Shown here in pieces: positions 24,650 to 33,270 of a DNA stretch of 34,853 nt. Position numbers and translations under genes: made by a program. Positions within the stretch are counted from its first letter, which is position 1. Each line of letters opens with the position of its first letter. Source of the stretch: Sulfurimonadaceae bacterium (GTDB taxonomy: Bacteria > Campylobacterota > Campylobacteria > Campylobacterales > Sulfurimonadaceae); NCBI GenBank assembly GCA_016744905.1, contig JADGDM010000027.1:1-34853 (forward strand), given 5' to 3'. Under the pieces are notes generated by a model. It was not told the origin of the DNA and ran no database searches. It saw only the letters and a list, made by a program, of their open reading frames with translations.

Positions 24650-25391
24650 TATTTTTTGATAAGATAGCAAAAGTGATGACACTTATTATTAATCCTAAAA
24701 GTGAAAATAATAGCGTCAGATAATTTTGACTAAGTGTTTTCTTTAAAACATGAATCTCTAATGATGTTCTTTTTGTAAATAGGAATAAAAAATCATCTAT
24801 TGGCAACATTGTTTTTGACTTTTCTACATGATATTGTGATGAAAAAAGAAGTTCAATTGCAGCCTTCTGATTTACATCACCCTCTTCCGTATACTCGCCT
24901 TCATCATCTTGATACAGACCATCCATAAGATAAAAAGCGCGCTCCTCAAGAGAGACTAGGATGTCTGAAAGTGCTTTCGCCTTTGCTAGAAGTTTTAGCT
25001 CATTTTCCATAAAAGGTAAGTCTTGTAAAACTTCATCAAGATTTTCTTTTGTATTGGCGCGATGTCTTTGAGAACGTATCGGTTCTAATAAATCCCAATA
25101 GATACCTTCATAGTAATAAGGACGCTCTAAAACACCATCACGTATATCAAGGGTGTCATAGTAGTGATTTTTATATTTTTCTTCAGCACGCACCACGTAT
25201 GTTCGTGCATGACGGCTCAAGTCATCACTACTTTGACGTAGTTCTCCTGCCTTTGAAATCATCATAAATCGATTGTCTCGTAGCGTCTGTAGTTGTTCAG
25301 AATTATTGTTGAGTGTATTTAAAGAATAAAGACTAAATAAAGAAAAAAATGCAATTAAGCTAAATAGTATAGTGTTTTGACGGCTTTTCAT
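24636..25391 (-). CDS. Orphan membrane sensor module, possibly truncated
   Basis: A 251-residue protein with TM1 (about 8-27), a periplasmic helical sensor (LRQSSDDLSRHARTYVVRAE, then YYYEGIYWDLLEPIRSQRHR and ALSDILVSLEERAFYLMDGL), and TM2 (about 225-245). It ends only six residues into the cytoplasm (LSKNIRAD). This sensor usually heads histidine kinases, chemoreceptors or SpoIIE phosphatases, so the output domain is missing. The stop lies inside the end of the convergent MscS-like gene, which suggests loss by rearrangement, or a bona fide stand-alone partner. A GGGAT stretch precedes ATG 25391. The frame is intact, so I keep it as a CDS. Confidence 0.75.
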   Translation of the reverse strand: MKSRQNTILFSLIAFFSLFSLYSLNTLNNNSEQLQTLRDNRFMMISKAGELRQSSDDLSRHARTYVVRAEEKYKNHYYDTLDIRDGVLERPYYYEGIYWDLLEPIRSQRHRANTKENLDEVLQDLPFMENELKLLAKAKALSDILVSLEERAFYLMDGLYQDDEGEYTEEGDVNQKAAIELLFSSQYHVEKSKTMLPIDDFLFLFTKRTSLEIHVLKKTLSQNYLTLLFSLLGLIISVITFAILSKNIRAD

Positions 25392-25449
25392 TTAAGTATC
25401 CCAAAATATTTTTTCAGCAGTATACTTGATTAATGATTAAAATTTAAGG

Positions 25450-25534
25450 TGGTACCAGCGGCCGGACTCGAACCGGCACGCCCATAAGGCGGGGGATTTT
25501 GAATCCCCTAAGTCTACCATTCCATCACGCTGGC
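25450..25534 (-). tRNA. tRNA-Leu (anticodon CAA)
   Basis: An 85-nt type II tRNA with encoded CCA. Acceptor arms are GCCAGCG and CGCTGGT, followed by A and CCA. The anticodon stem GGGGA/TCCCC encloses the loop TTCAAAA, giving CAA for the UUG codon. A long variable arm (CGCCTTATGGGCG) marks a leucine tRNA. The T arm is GCCGG-TTCGAGT-CCGGC. The first acceptor pair would be G1-U72, an unusual wobble. Confidence 0.95.
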
Positions 25535-25582
25535 ATTTGTGTTGAAGGTTTATAAGAGCGACATGGTACACATTCCTTACTT

Positions 25583-25608
25583 AATATAGTGTAAAGGGAC
25601 ACTATATT
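25583..25608. repeat. 10-bp perfect inverted repeat upstream of the flgL promoter
   Basis: AATATAGTGT and ACACTATATT flank a 6-nt spacer (AAAGGG). It lies 71-96 nt upstream of the sigma-54 -24 element of flgL and upstream of the divergent tRNA-Leu. It could be an activator binding site or a hairpin. No T-run follows either arm. Confidence 0.45.
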
Positions 25609-25678
25609 TACACAAATTTGAAATAAACTATGATTTGACGATATAAGAGAGTAAGTGAAATCTCAATATTTTAAAGTA

Positions 25679-25695
25679 TTGGAACCTAATTTGCT
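25679..25695 (+). promoter_or_regulatory. Sigma-54 (RpoN) promoter of flgL
   Basis: TTGGAACCTAATTTGCT has GG and GC 10 nt apart, an almost ideal Campylobacterota RpoN promoter. It lies 35 nt before the flgL ATG. Hook-associated protein genes are known RpoN targets in this phylum. Confidence 0.85.
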
Positions 25696-25730
25696 TATAT
25701 AATAAATAAGAATTGAAATGGAGGTGCATC

Positions 25731-27899
25731 ATGCGAGTTACTCAAAGTATGTACTACAATAATATTACCAACCAAAACAGTAAGTTAACCCAAGAGCTAT
25801 TTGATGTAAATAGACAGATTGCATCAGGGCATAAAATTCAATATGCTCACGAAGATGCAGATGTCTTTAATAATACAATGCGCCTTGATAATGAGGTTAC
25901 AACACTTACTCAGGCTAAAAATAGTACGCAAAATGGTTATAAATTCAGTACACAAACAGATACAACTATCAGTGAAATGTCCATGGCATTAGATACTTTT
26001 AAAGTTAAACTTATTAATGCTGGATCGGATACACATTCACCAGAAAGTTTGGATGCTGTTGCCAATGAACTAGAAGGTATACGTAATCACCTTGTACAAC
26101 TTTCTAATACTTCTATCAATGGTAACTATATATTTTCAGGAACGGCAAGTTCCGTAAAGCCTATTACTGAGACTGGTGAGTATTTAGGTAATGATGGAAC
26201 GATGACCTCTTTTCTTGGATCAAATGTTGAACAACAATACAACATCAGTGGTGATCAAATGTTTTTAGGTGAAGAGAGCCGTCGTCAGCGTAACATTACA
26301 ACAAATGTAGGAATATTGGACAAGACACAACTTTATCCAACAACTATGAGTGATTCTCTTAGTGCATTAGACTCGACAGAATCATATATTAGTGAGAACA
26401 GTACTATACGTGACCTTGTAGGTGATGATCATACTCAAAAAGATATAGATCTGGGAATTGAAAACTATAAAACTACGCACTTTTATATTCGCGGGACCGA
26501 TCATGAAGGGGATTCTTTTAAACAAAGAGTAGAGATGAATGGTTCTCAAAGTGTTGGTGAACTTCTCGATAAAATAGGTGAGGCTTATGGAAATACTACT
26601 GACAATACAGTTGTGACAACTTCTATAAACAATGAAGGACAGATAGAAATATTGGATAAACGCTCTGGCTCAAGTAGCTTAGATTTTCATATTGTTGGGG
26701 CAACCGATTTTGATCCTACTGGAGCTGATGATGCCAGTGTTGTAAATCTTAATGATCTTGATGTTGGAACAACAGATTTTAAAAATGTCATCAATGGCTC
26801 TTCTGCCAATCAATTATTAATTACAGAATTTGTTAAAAGTGGATTAGATGTTTCTGCTACTGCAAATAATCTTGAAGCGATACGTTATGATGAAAACAAT
26901 TTTGCAAAAGAGGGCACTTATTTAAAATCAAACACTTCTCAAATTGTGAATTCTGATAATGCGTATGCGACATCGATAACTAAGATAGTAGATGTTGTCT
27001 CTGGGAGCAGTGCAATAGGTACTGTACTTGATCTAAAGGGGACAGATATTAATGGGAACCCTTATGATATACAGGTGAATTTATCAACACCTGGTAGTTA
27101 TGTCTCAGGAAGCACGAATGGTGTGGCTATTGCCAATTTTGATATTTTCAATACGGCAATACCAAGAGTAGGAACACATCCAGATCAGATGACCTATCAA
27201 CAATTAAATGATGTGGTAAATATGGTAGTTACAGCAAATATCCCTGCCGTAGCTGGAACAAATATTCATCCTCCTGTGCCACCTGCCGTAATAGGTCTTC
27301 CTTTTACTGCTGATGAAGAGTATGACTTGGCTATTAGCGCTTCTAAGCATGAAGGTGAAGTAAGTTTAGACAGTGAAGGAAAAATGGTTTTTAAAGAGTT
27401 AAATGGATCAGCATTAACTCAAGCGAGTATGTCCCTAAGCGATGCGACAGCATCAAACTTCTTTAGTGATGTAAAGGGTGATGGTTCAGCACTTAGTTTT
27501 CAAAATAATGATGCATTGACTATTACAGATCCTAAAAATAACTTTTTTGAGATGATTGATGAGATGATTGCTTCTGTGCGCGCTGGGAAAATGCGTCCTG
27601 ATGCAAGTCAAGGAACTGCGCGTGATGTTGGTATTCAAAATTCAATTCAAAAGATCAGTGACCTTCAGCTACATGTAGAAACAGTACAAGCTAAAGCTGG
27701 GGTACAATCACAATCTTTACAACGCGCTAGTGATAGAACGGAGATGTTACTTATTAGTGCGCAAACATTACGTTCGGAGACTATTGATACTGATATTGCA
27801 GAGTCATCATTGAAACTGTCTCAATTAAACTTAAATTATCAAGCACTGCTTTCTACTGTAAGTAAAGTACAACAACTCTCTTTAGTTAATTACCTCTAA
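25731..27899 (+). CDS. flgL: Flagellar hook-filament junction protein FlgL (HAP3), long form
   Basis: Joins the hook to the filament. The flagellin-like N-terminal D0 domain is clear (MRVTQSMYYNNITNQNSKLT, then ELFDVNRQIASGHKIQYAHE). So is the C-terminal D0 helix (SETIDTDIAESSLKLSQLNL, then NYQALLSTVSKVQQLSLVNY). The 722 residues are far longer than the roughly 300 of E. coli FlgL, but large insertions are normal for this phylum. The middle 450 residues are Ser/Thr/Asn/Asp-rich and surface-exposed. I prefer ATG 25731, with GGAGGTGCATC directly before it, over an in-frame ATG 18 nt upstream. flgL followed by ftsK is also seen in Campylobacter. Confidence 0.94.
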   Translation: MRVTQSMYYNNITNQNSKLTQELFDVNRQIASGHKIQYAHEDADVFNNTMRLDNEVTTLTQAKNSTQNGYKFSTQTDTTISEMSMALDTFKVKLINAGSDTHSPESLDAVANELEGIRNHLVQLSNTSINGNYIFSGTASSVKPITETGEYLGNDGTMTSFLGSNVEQQYNISGDQMFLGEESRRQRNITTNVGILDKTQLYPTTMSDSLSALDSTESYISENSTIRDLVGDDHTQKDIDLGIENYKTTHFYIRGTDHEGDSFKQRVEMNGSQSVGELLDKIGEAYGNTTDNTVVTTSINNEGQIEILDKRSGSSSLDFHIVGATDFDPTGADDASVVNLNDLDVGTTDFKNVINGSSANQLLITEFVKSGLDVSATANNLEAIRYDENNFAKEGTYLKSNTSQIVNSDNAYATSITKIVDVVSGSSAIGTVLDLKGTDINGNPYDIQVNLSTPGSYVSGSTNGVAIANFDIFNTAIPRVGTHPDQMTYQQLNDVVNMVVTANIPAVAGTNIHPPVPPAVIGLPFTADEEYDLAISASKHEGEVSLDSEGKMVFKELNGSALTQASMSLSDATASNFFSDVKGDGSALSFQNNDALTITDPKNNFFEMIDEMIASVRAGKMRPDASQGTARDVGIQNSIQKISDLQLHVETVQAKAGVQSQSLQRASDRTEMLLISAQTLRSETIDTDIAESSLKLSQLNLNYQALLSTVSKVQQLSLVNYL

Positions 27900-27907
27900 A
27901 TCTGAAT

Positions 27908-27944
27908 AGTGTGAGATGAAAATCTTGCACTCAGCCTCTTTTTT
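27908..27944 (+). terminator. Probable terminator after flgL
   Basis: A 10-bp stem (AGTGTGAGAT / ATCTTGCACT, two G-U pairs) is closed by a GAAA tetraloop. A run of six T begins 7 nt after the stem. It lies 9 nt beyond the flgL stop. The gap to the T-run makes it imperfect. Confidence 0.45.
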
Positions 27945-27950
27945 ATCTTT

Positions 27951-27967
27951 ATGGAACCAATTTTGCT
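27951..27967 (+). promoter_or_regulatory. Sigma-54-type promoter upstream of ftsK
   Basis: ATGGAACCAATTTTGCT has GG and GC exactly 10 nt apart and differs little from the flgL box (TTGGAACCTAATTTGCT). It follows the flgL hairpin and would start transcription near 27978, about 30 nt before the proposed ftsK start. Confidence 0.65.
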
Positions 27968-28007
27968 ATATTCTTCTTAAGTTATTCATTATAAGGAACT
28001 TATTATT

Positions 28008-30341
28008 ATTTTACGCAATACATTATTTATTATCAGTTTTGGAATTTTAGCTTTTTTAGCACTTGCCTCAGTTATTGGTGGTAGTGGAAATATCGGTACT
28101 ATTGGGATGAGCTTTGCCCAATACAATCACCAGTTTTTTGGATACTTATCATATGTCTATTTAGCCTTATTATTGGCGCCAATTTACTATGTTTACAAGC
28201 ATCCTATTTTCTCATTTAGAAGACTGGAATATATTATTGCTGTAGTTTTACTTTTTAGTTCATTGTTAATTTTGCAAGCTGTTATTGTTGAAGGCGATTT
28301 ACGAGGACAATTTGGCTCGGGATTTGTAGACTTTATACAGCCCTTTGTTGGATTGTTTGGAGTATTGATTTTTTGGTTGGTAGTTTTTAGTCTCTCTTTA
28401 GTGTTACTCTTTGACAGAAGTCCTCATGAAATTATAGAGCTTTGTTCAAATCTTATCTCTACTACAGTAGATAAGGTCATAAAAAAGAAACCATCTGAAG
28501 TCGTACATAAAAAGATTGAATATAAAGAAGAGAAGGTTGTTGTCGAAGAAGTCTATGAAGAAACTGAGTATATAGAAGTAGAAACTGAGCCTGAGCCTAC
28601 TATTGATATTGATGCATTGAGTGTAGATGAAGCAGAGCTTGATAAACCATCTTACCAGCGTCAAAAAATGCATACTTCTTCTGAAGTCAAACCTCCTAAA
28701 AAAGAGAGCTCTATTCGCATCATTAAAAAAGAGACTCCTCAAGAGAAGACTGAAACAGCTGTAAAAGAAGTATATGTAGATGAATTGGAAAAAGCAGTTG
28801 AGTCTGTAGAAAAAGTTTTAAAAATTAAAAAAACAAAAAACAAAAAAGTAGATGCCAAACAAGCTGTTGTGGTTGAAGAGTTAGAAGAAAATAAAAAGTT
28901 ACTTGATCAGATAGAGAAGGGTGATGTTGCTAAACCTAAAAACTTTGAACTGCCACCTGTAAGTATTTTACAAAAAGCGCCTGAGCAGAAAAATGTAGTT
29001 GATGAGGCAGAGTTAGATGATAAAATTTCAGATCTAATAGGAAAATTGGCACATTTTAAAATTGATGGAGATGTGATTCGCACCTACGCAGGTCCAGTTG
29101 TATCAACTTTTGAGTTTAAACCTGCGGCAAATATCAAAGTCTCTAAAATTTTAAACTTACAAGATGATCTTGCTATGGCTCTGCGCGCTGAGACAATCCG
29201 TATTCAAGCACCGATTCCAGGTAAAGATGTGGTGGGTATTGAGATACCAAATCACACAGTAGAGACGATTTATTTAAGAGAGATACTAGAGAGTAAGCTG
29301 TTTCAAGAAGCCTCGTCTCCTTTAACCATCGTTTTGGGTAAAGATATTGTAGGAAATCCATTTATAACAGATCTTAAAAAACTTCCTCACTTACTGATTG
29401 CAGGAACCACAGGTTCAGGTAAAAGTGTGGGTATTAATGCGATGATTTTAAGTCTTTTATACAAAAATTCACCCGATCAACTTAAACTTTTAATGATTGA
29501 TCCTAAGATGCTTGAATTCTCAATTTATAATGATATTCCACATCTATTGACTCCAGTTATTACTAAAGCGAAACAAGCTGTAGTGGCCTTAAATAATATG
29601 GTAGCTGAGATGGAACGTCGTTATGAATTAATGGCGGGAACACGAACTAAAAATATTGAAAACTATAATATTAAAGTGGCAAAAGAGGGTGGTGAAAACT
29701 TTCCTTATATTGTAGTGATTATTGATGAATTGGCAGACTTGATGATGACCAGCGGTAAAGATGTTGAACAGTCCATCGCAAGACTGGCACAGAAATCACG
29801 TGCCTGTGGAATTCATCTTATTGTTGCAACGCAGAGACCTTCTGTTGATGTAGTAACTGGTCTAATCAAAGCAAATCTACCTTCACGTGCATCTTATAGA
29901 GTAGGACAAAAAGTAGATTCTAAAATTATTTTAGATCAGATGGGAGCAGAGTCACTTCTTGGACGCGGTGATATGCTTTTCACACCTCCCGGAACGACAG
30001 GCTTAGTTCGACTTCATGCACCATGGGCAACTGAAGAAGAGATAGAAGAAATTGTTGAATTTATCAAAGAACAACGTCCACCTGATTATGACAAAAGATT
30101 TTTAGTTGAAGAAGTAGAAGGAAGTACAAAAGGTAAGACTGAAATGCTCAGTGATTTAGATGAATTGTATGAAGAAGCTAAAAGAATAGTTTTATCTGAA
30201 AATAAAACTTCAATCTCTTATCTTCAAAGAAGACTACAAATTGGCTACAATCGCTCAGCGCGCATTATAGAGCAGTTAGAAATCAGTGGAATTCTCTCCG
30301 AACCTAATGCCAAGGGTAATAGAGAAATTGTTGGTGGCTAG
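28008..30341 (+). CDS. ftsK: DNA translocase FtsK
   Basis: A septal DNA pump that moves chromosome ends and activates dif recombination. The first ATG in frame is 28107, but the frame is open from 27981. It encodes a further membrane helix (LFIISFGILAFLALASVIGG) preceded by AAGGAA, so translation probably starts at ATT 28008, nine nt after that site. Starting there gives four TM helices, as in E. coli FtsK, and 777 residues. An acidic/Lys-rich linker (about 145-330) precedes the motor. Walker A is AGTTGSGKS (Lys at about residue 472) and Walker B is YIVVIIDELADLMM. The C-terminal gamma winged helix is ISYLQRRLQIGYNRSARIIE. Confidence 0.93.
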   Translation: MLRNTLFIISFGILAFLALASVIGGSGNIGTIGMSFAQYNHQFFGYLSYVYLALLLAPIYYVYKHPIFSFRRLEYIIAVVLLFSSLLILQAVIVEGDLRGQFGSGFVDFIQPFVGLFGVLIFWLVVFSLSLVLLFDRSPHEIIELCSNLISTTVDKVIKKKPSEVVHKKIEYKEEKVVVEEVYEETEYIEVETEPEPTIDIDALSVDEAELDKPSYQRQKMHTSSEVKPPKKESSIRIIKKETPQEKTETAVKEVYVDELEKAVESVEKVLKIKKTKNKKVDAKQAVVVEELEENKKLLDQIEKGDVAKPKNFELPPVSILQKAPEQKNVVDEAELDDKISDLIGKLAHFKIDGDVIRTYAGPVVSTFEFKPAANIKVSKILNLQDDLAMALRAETIRIQAPIPGKDVVGIEIPNHTVETIYLREILESKLFQEASSPLTIVLGKDIVGNPFITDLKKLPHLLIAGTTGSGKSVGINAMILSLLYKNSPDQLKLLMIDPKMLEFSIYNDIPHLLTPVITKAKQAVVALNNMVAEMERRYELMAGTRTKNIENYNIKVAKEGGENFPYIVVIIDELADLMMTSGKDVEQSIARLAQKSRACGIHLIVATQRPSVDVVTGLIKANLPSRASYRVGQKVDSKIILDQMGAESLLGRGDMLFTPPGTTGLVRLHAPWATEEEIEEIVEFIKEQRPPDYDKRFLVEEVEGSTKGKTEMLSDLDELYEEAKRIVLSENKTSISYLQRRLQIGYNRSARIIEQLEISGILSEPNAKGNREIVGG

Positions 30342-30430
30342 TAGTTACTATAAGTTACACAGATAATTAAATAAATCTCCAATTATGAGTATAATTGTAA
30401 CAGTGTACTTTATTATTAAATAATCTTCGC

Positions 30431-30436
30431 TATAAT
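30431..30436 (+). promoter_or_regulatory. -10 box of acnB
   Basis: TATAAT in TTCGCTATAATTTCC, 27 nt before the ATG and before AGGAGAG. A further TATAAT lies at about 30391 in the same 122-nt intergenic stretch and could be a second start. Confidence 0.55.
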
Positions 30437-30463
30437 TTCCTAAATTTATTTTTAGGAGAGCTT

Positions 30464-33049
30464 ATGGCTTTTATGGACGAATACGCAGCACACGTTGCTG
30501 AGAGAGAAACTTTGGGTGTTCCGGCACTTCCACTTTCTGCTGAGCAGACTGCAGAACTTATCGAGTTAATCAAGGCTGGTTGTACTGATGAGATGTTAGA
30601 TCTGTTAACTAACCGTGTAGCTCCAGGTGTTGATGATTCAGCACAAGTTAAAGCGGCTTTCTTAAATGAAGTTGCTTCTGAGAATGTAACTGTTTCTGCT
30701 ATCGCTCCTGAGCGTGCTGTAGAGATGTTAGGTATGATGTTGGGTGGATTTAACGTTCTTCCAATGATTAATGCACTTTCATCTGCAAATACAGCAGTTG
30801 TTGACGCAGCAGTTGATTCTTTAACTAAAACACTTCTTGTTTATGATGCATTTAATGATGTTGAAAAACTTCACAAAGATGGAAATGCAGCAGCAACTAA
30901 AGTGATGACTTCTTGGGCAAATGCTGAGTGGTTTACTTCTAAACCTGCACTAGCAGAAGAGATTACTGTAACTGTATACAAAGTTCCAGGCGAAACAAAT
31001 ACAGATGATCTTTCACCTGCATCTGAAGCGTTTACTCGTTCAGACATTCCTGTTCATGCAAACTCTTTCCTAATCAATAGAATGGAAAACCCACTAGATA
31101 CTATCGCAGAACTTAAGAAAAAAGGACATCCATTAACTTACGTTGGTGATGTTGTTGGTACGGGTTCTTCACGTAAATCTGGTGTTAACTCTGTTCAATG
31201 GCACATGGGTGTAGATATTCCAGGTGTTCCTAATAAACGTACTGGTGGTGTTGTTCTTGGTGGAATTATTGCACCAATCTTTTTCGCAACTTGTGAAGAT
31301 TCAGGCGCACTTCCATTAGAACTTGATGTTACTATGATGGAAACAGGCGACGTTATTACTGTTTTCCCATACACTGGTGAAGTACACAGAGATGGCGCTT
31401 GTATCTCTACATTTAAACTAAACCCGAACACAATTACTGATGAAGTACGTGCTGGTGGTCGTATTCCATTGATTATTGGTCGTGGTCTGACTTCTAAGGC
31501 ACGTGGTGTTCTTGGTCTTGCTACATCTGATGCTTTCTTAGTAGCTGAACAACCAGCTGATAATGGCAAAGGTTATACGCTTGCTCAAAAAATGGTAGGT
31601 AAGGCTTCAGGTATTGCTGGTGTTCGTCCTGGTATGTATGTTGAGCCTGAAATGTCAACTGTTGGTTCTCAAGATACAACAGGTCCTATGACTCGTGATG
31701 AGATCAAAGAACTTGCTGCACTTGGTTTCAATGCAGATTTAACTCTTCAATCATTTTGTCACACAGCTGCTTATCCTAAACCAGTTGATGTAACAATGCA
31801 TGCTAACCTTCCTGAGTTTATCTCTAACCGTTCAGGTGTTGCTTTACGTCCAGGTGATGGTGTAATCCACTCATGGTTAAATAGAATGGTTCTTCCAGAT
31901 ACTGTTGGTACTGGTGCAGATTCACATACACGTTTCCCACTTGGTATCTCTTTTCCTGGTGGATCTGGTGTTGTTGCATTCGCAGCAGTAACAGGTGCTA
32001 TGCCTCTAACTATGCCTGAGTCTGTACTTGTACGTTTTTCAGGTGAAATGCAACCAGGTATCACTTTACGTGACCTTGTAAATGCTATCCCTTATGTTGC
32101 TATTCAAAAAGGTCTTTTAACAGTACCTAAAGCTGGTAAGAAAAATATTTTTGCTGGTCGTATTTTAGAGATTGAAGGACTTCCTGATCTTAAAGCTGAG
32201 CAAGCGTTTGAATTATCTGATGCATCTGCTGAGCGTTCTGCTGCAGCATGTACAGTTCTTTTAAACAATGCACCAGTTGAAGAGTACTTAAAATCAAATG
32301 TAACACTTCTTGAAGCAATGATTAAAGATGGTTACTCAGATGCGACTACTATTCAACGTCGTGTTGATAAGATGAAAGCATGGTTAGCGAATCCTTCATT
32401 ATTGCAACCAGATGCTAATGCAGAATATGCAGCGGTAATCGAAATTGATCTTAATACTATTACTGAGCCAATTCTTGCTTGTCCTAATGATCCAGATAAC
32501 GTTAAGCTTCTTTCAGATGTTGCTGGTACAAAAATCGATGAAGTATTTTTAGGTTCTTGTATGACAAATATCGGTCACTATCGTGCGGCTGGTGAAGTTA
32601 TGCGTGGAGAAGGTAAACATGGCGTTGAGAAATTCTGGATTGTTCCACCAACACGTATGGATGAGCAACAACTGATCAATGAAGGTTACTACGATGTATT
32701 TAATGCAATCGAAGCAACTACAGAGGTTCCAGGTTGTTCATTATGTATGGGTAATCAAGCGTCTGCTCGTAAAGACTGTACTGTTTTCTCAACATCAACA
32801 CGTAACTTTGATAACCGTCTTGGTAAAGGTACACAAGTTTATCTTGGTTCTGCAGAGCTTGCAGCACTATGTTCAAAACTTGGTAAAATCCCTACTGTTG
32901 CTGAGTATATGGACTTTGTTCCATCTAAAATAGCAGGTAAAGAAGATGCAATTTATAAATATCTTAATTTCAATGAAATTTCTGGATATGAGCTTGAAGA
33001 GCGTACTGCTGCAGAAAGCAAATACGGCGTGACTGTTAAACCAGTATAA
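30464..33049 (+). CDS. acnB: Aconitate hydratase B AcnB
   Basis: Interconverts citrate and isocitrate in the (often reductive) TCA cycle. The 861 residues follow the AcnB order: a HEAT-like helical domain (about 1-160), a swivel domain (about 165-370; [20 protein letters not shown] and [20 protein letters not shown]), then the catalytic domains. The 4Fe-4S ligands are Cys699 ([10 protein letters not shown]) plus Cys758 and Cys761 ([13 protein letters not shown]). These are each 11 residues earlier than the E. coli AcnB ligands. AGGAGAG precedes the ATG. It is a monocistronic unit followed by a structured intergenic element. Codon use looks like that of a highly expressed gene (many CGT and GGT codons). 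Confidence 0.98.
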   Translation: MAFMDEYAAHVAERETLGVPALPLSAEQTAELIELIKAGCTDEMLDLLTNRVAPGVDDSAQVKAAFLNEVASENVTVSAIAPERAVEMLGMMLGGFNVLPMINALSSANTAVVDAAVDSLTKTLLVYDAFNDVEKLHKDGNAAATKVMTSWANAEWFTSKPALAEEITVTVYKVPGETNTDDLSPASEAFTRSDIPVHANSFLINRMENPLDTIAELKKKGHPLTYVGDVVGTGSSRKSGVNSVQWHMGVDIPGVPNKRTGGVVLGGIIAPIFFATCEDSGALPLELDVTMMETGDVITVFPYTGEVHRDGACISTFKLNPNTITDEVRAGGRIPLIIGRGLTSKARGVLGLATSDAFLVAEQPADNGKGYTLAQKMVGKASGIAGVRPGMYVEPEMSTVGSQDTTGPMTRDEIKELAALGFNADLTLQSFCHTAAYPKPVDVTMHANLPEFISNRSGVALRPGDGVIHSWLNRMVLPDTVGTGADSHTRFPLGISFPGGSGVVAFAAVTGAMPLTMPESVLVRFSGEMQPGITLRDLVNAIPYVAIQKGLLTVPKAGKKNIFAGRILEIEGLPDLKAEQAFELSDASAERSAAACTVLLNNAPVEEYLKSNVTLLEAMIKDGYSDATTIQRRVDKMKAWLANPSLLQPDANAEYAAVIEIDLNTITEPILACPNDPDNVKLLSDVAGTKIDEVFLGSCMTNIGHYRAAGEVMRGEGKHGVEKFWIVPPTRMDEQQLINEGYYDVFNAIEATTEVPGCSLCMGNQASARKDCTVFSTSTRNFDNRLGKGTQVYLGSAELAALCSKLGKIPTVAEYMDFVPSKIAGKEDAIYKYLNFNEISGYELEERTAAESKYGVTVKPV

Positions 33050-33052
33050 ACT

Positions 33053-33155
33053 AAACTTTAAATAGCGGCGCAACTTACTGCGTCGCTACGTTCGTCACGC
33101 ACAGCAGTGCGCTTCCTCTCTATGCTTCTTGAATTTGCACCACTCTTTAAAGTTT
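33053..33155. repeat. GC-rich palindromic intergenic element with 10-bp terminal inverted repeats
   Basis: AAACTTTAAA at 33053-33062 and TTTAAAGTTT at 33146-33155 are perfect inverted repeats. They enclose a GC-rich core (about 33064-33116) with further nested pairs: GCGC at 33068-33071 with 33109-33112, and ACTGC at 33077-33081 with GCAGT at 33104-33108. The base composition differs sharply from the flanks. It begins 4 nt after the acnB stop. It may be a REP/MITE-like unit. Only one copy is in this window. Confidence 0.5.
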
Positions 33156-33223
33156 TACAACAATATTTTAATATGATATATTTATGATTTTATTTATCTT
33201 AAAAAGATATTTTTTGTAGCTTT

Positions 33224-33239
33224 AGGGACTTTAGTCCCT
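33224..33239. repeat. Short perfect hairpin AGGGACT-TT-AGTCCCT
   Basis: A 7-bp perfect inverted repeat with almost no spacer, 3 nt before the larger hairpin at 33242. The two may form a tandem terminator for acnB and the convergent gene. Confidence 0.45.
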
Positions 33240-33241
33240 GC

Positions 33242-33270
33242 CACTGTTATGGGATTTGCCTATAACAGTG
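33242..33270. terminator. Hairpin terminator between acnB and the convergent gene
   Basis: A 12-bp stem (CACTGTTATGGG / CCTATAACAGTG, one G-U pair) with a 5-nt loop lies directly beside the stop codon of the minus-strand gene. It is positioned to end both convergent transcripts. The plus side is followed by a short TTAAAATTT stretch. Confidence 0.55.

Noticed and set aside
25450-25700. tRNA-associated integration site
   Set aside because: No repeat of the tRNA 3' end was seen elsewhere in the window and no integrase is adjacent.
25713-25730. Upstream ATG for FlgL
   Set aside because: The GGAGG ribosome site lies between the two ATGs, and the conserved flagellin-type N-terminus starts at ATG 25731.
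28446-28742. Minus-strand 98-codon ORF in the FtsK linker
   Set aside because: It mirrors the low-complexity Glu/Lys linker and its Phe-rich composition is an artefact.
31195-32064. Minus-strand ORFs of 124 and 97 codons within acnB
   Set aside because: They are shadows of a highly expressed gene with strong codon bias and have no start signals.
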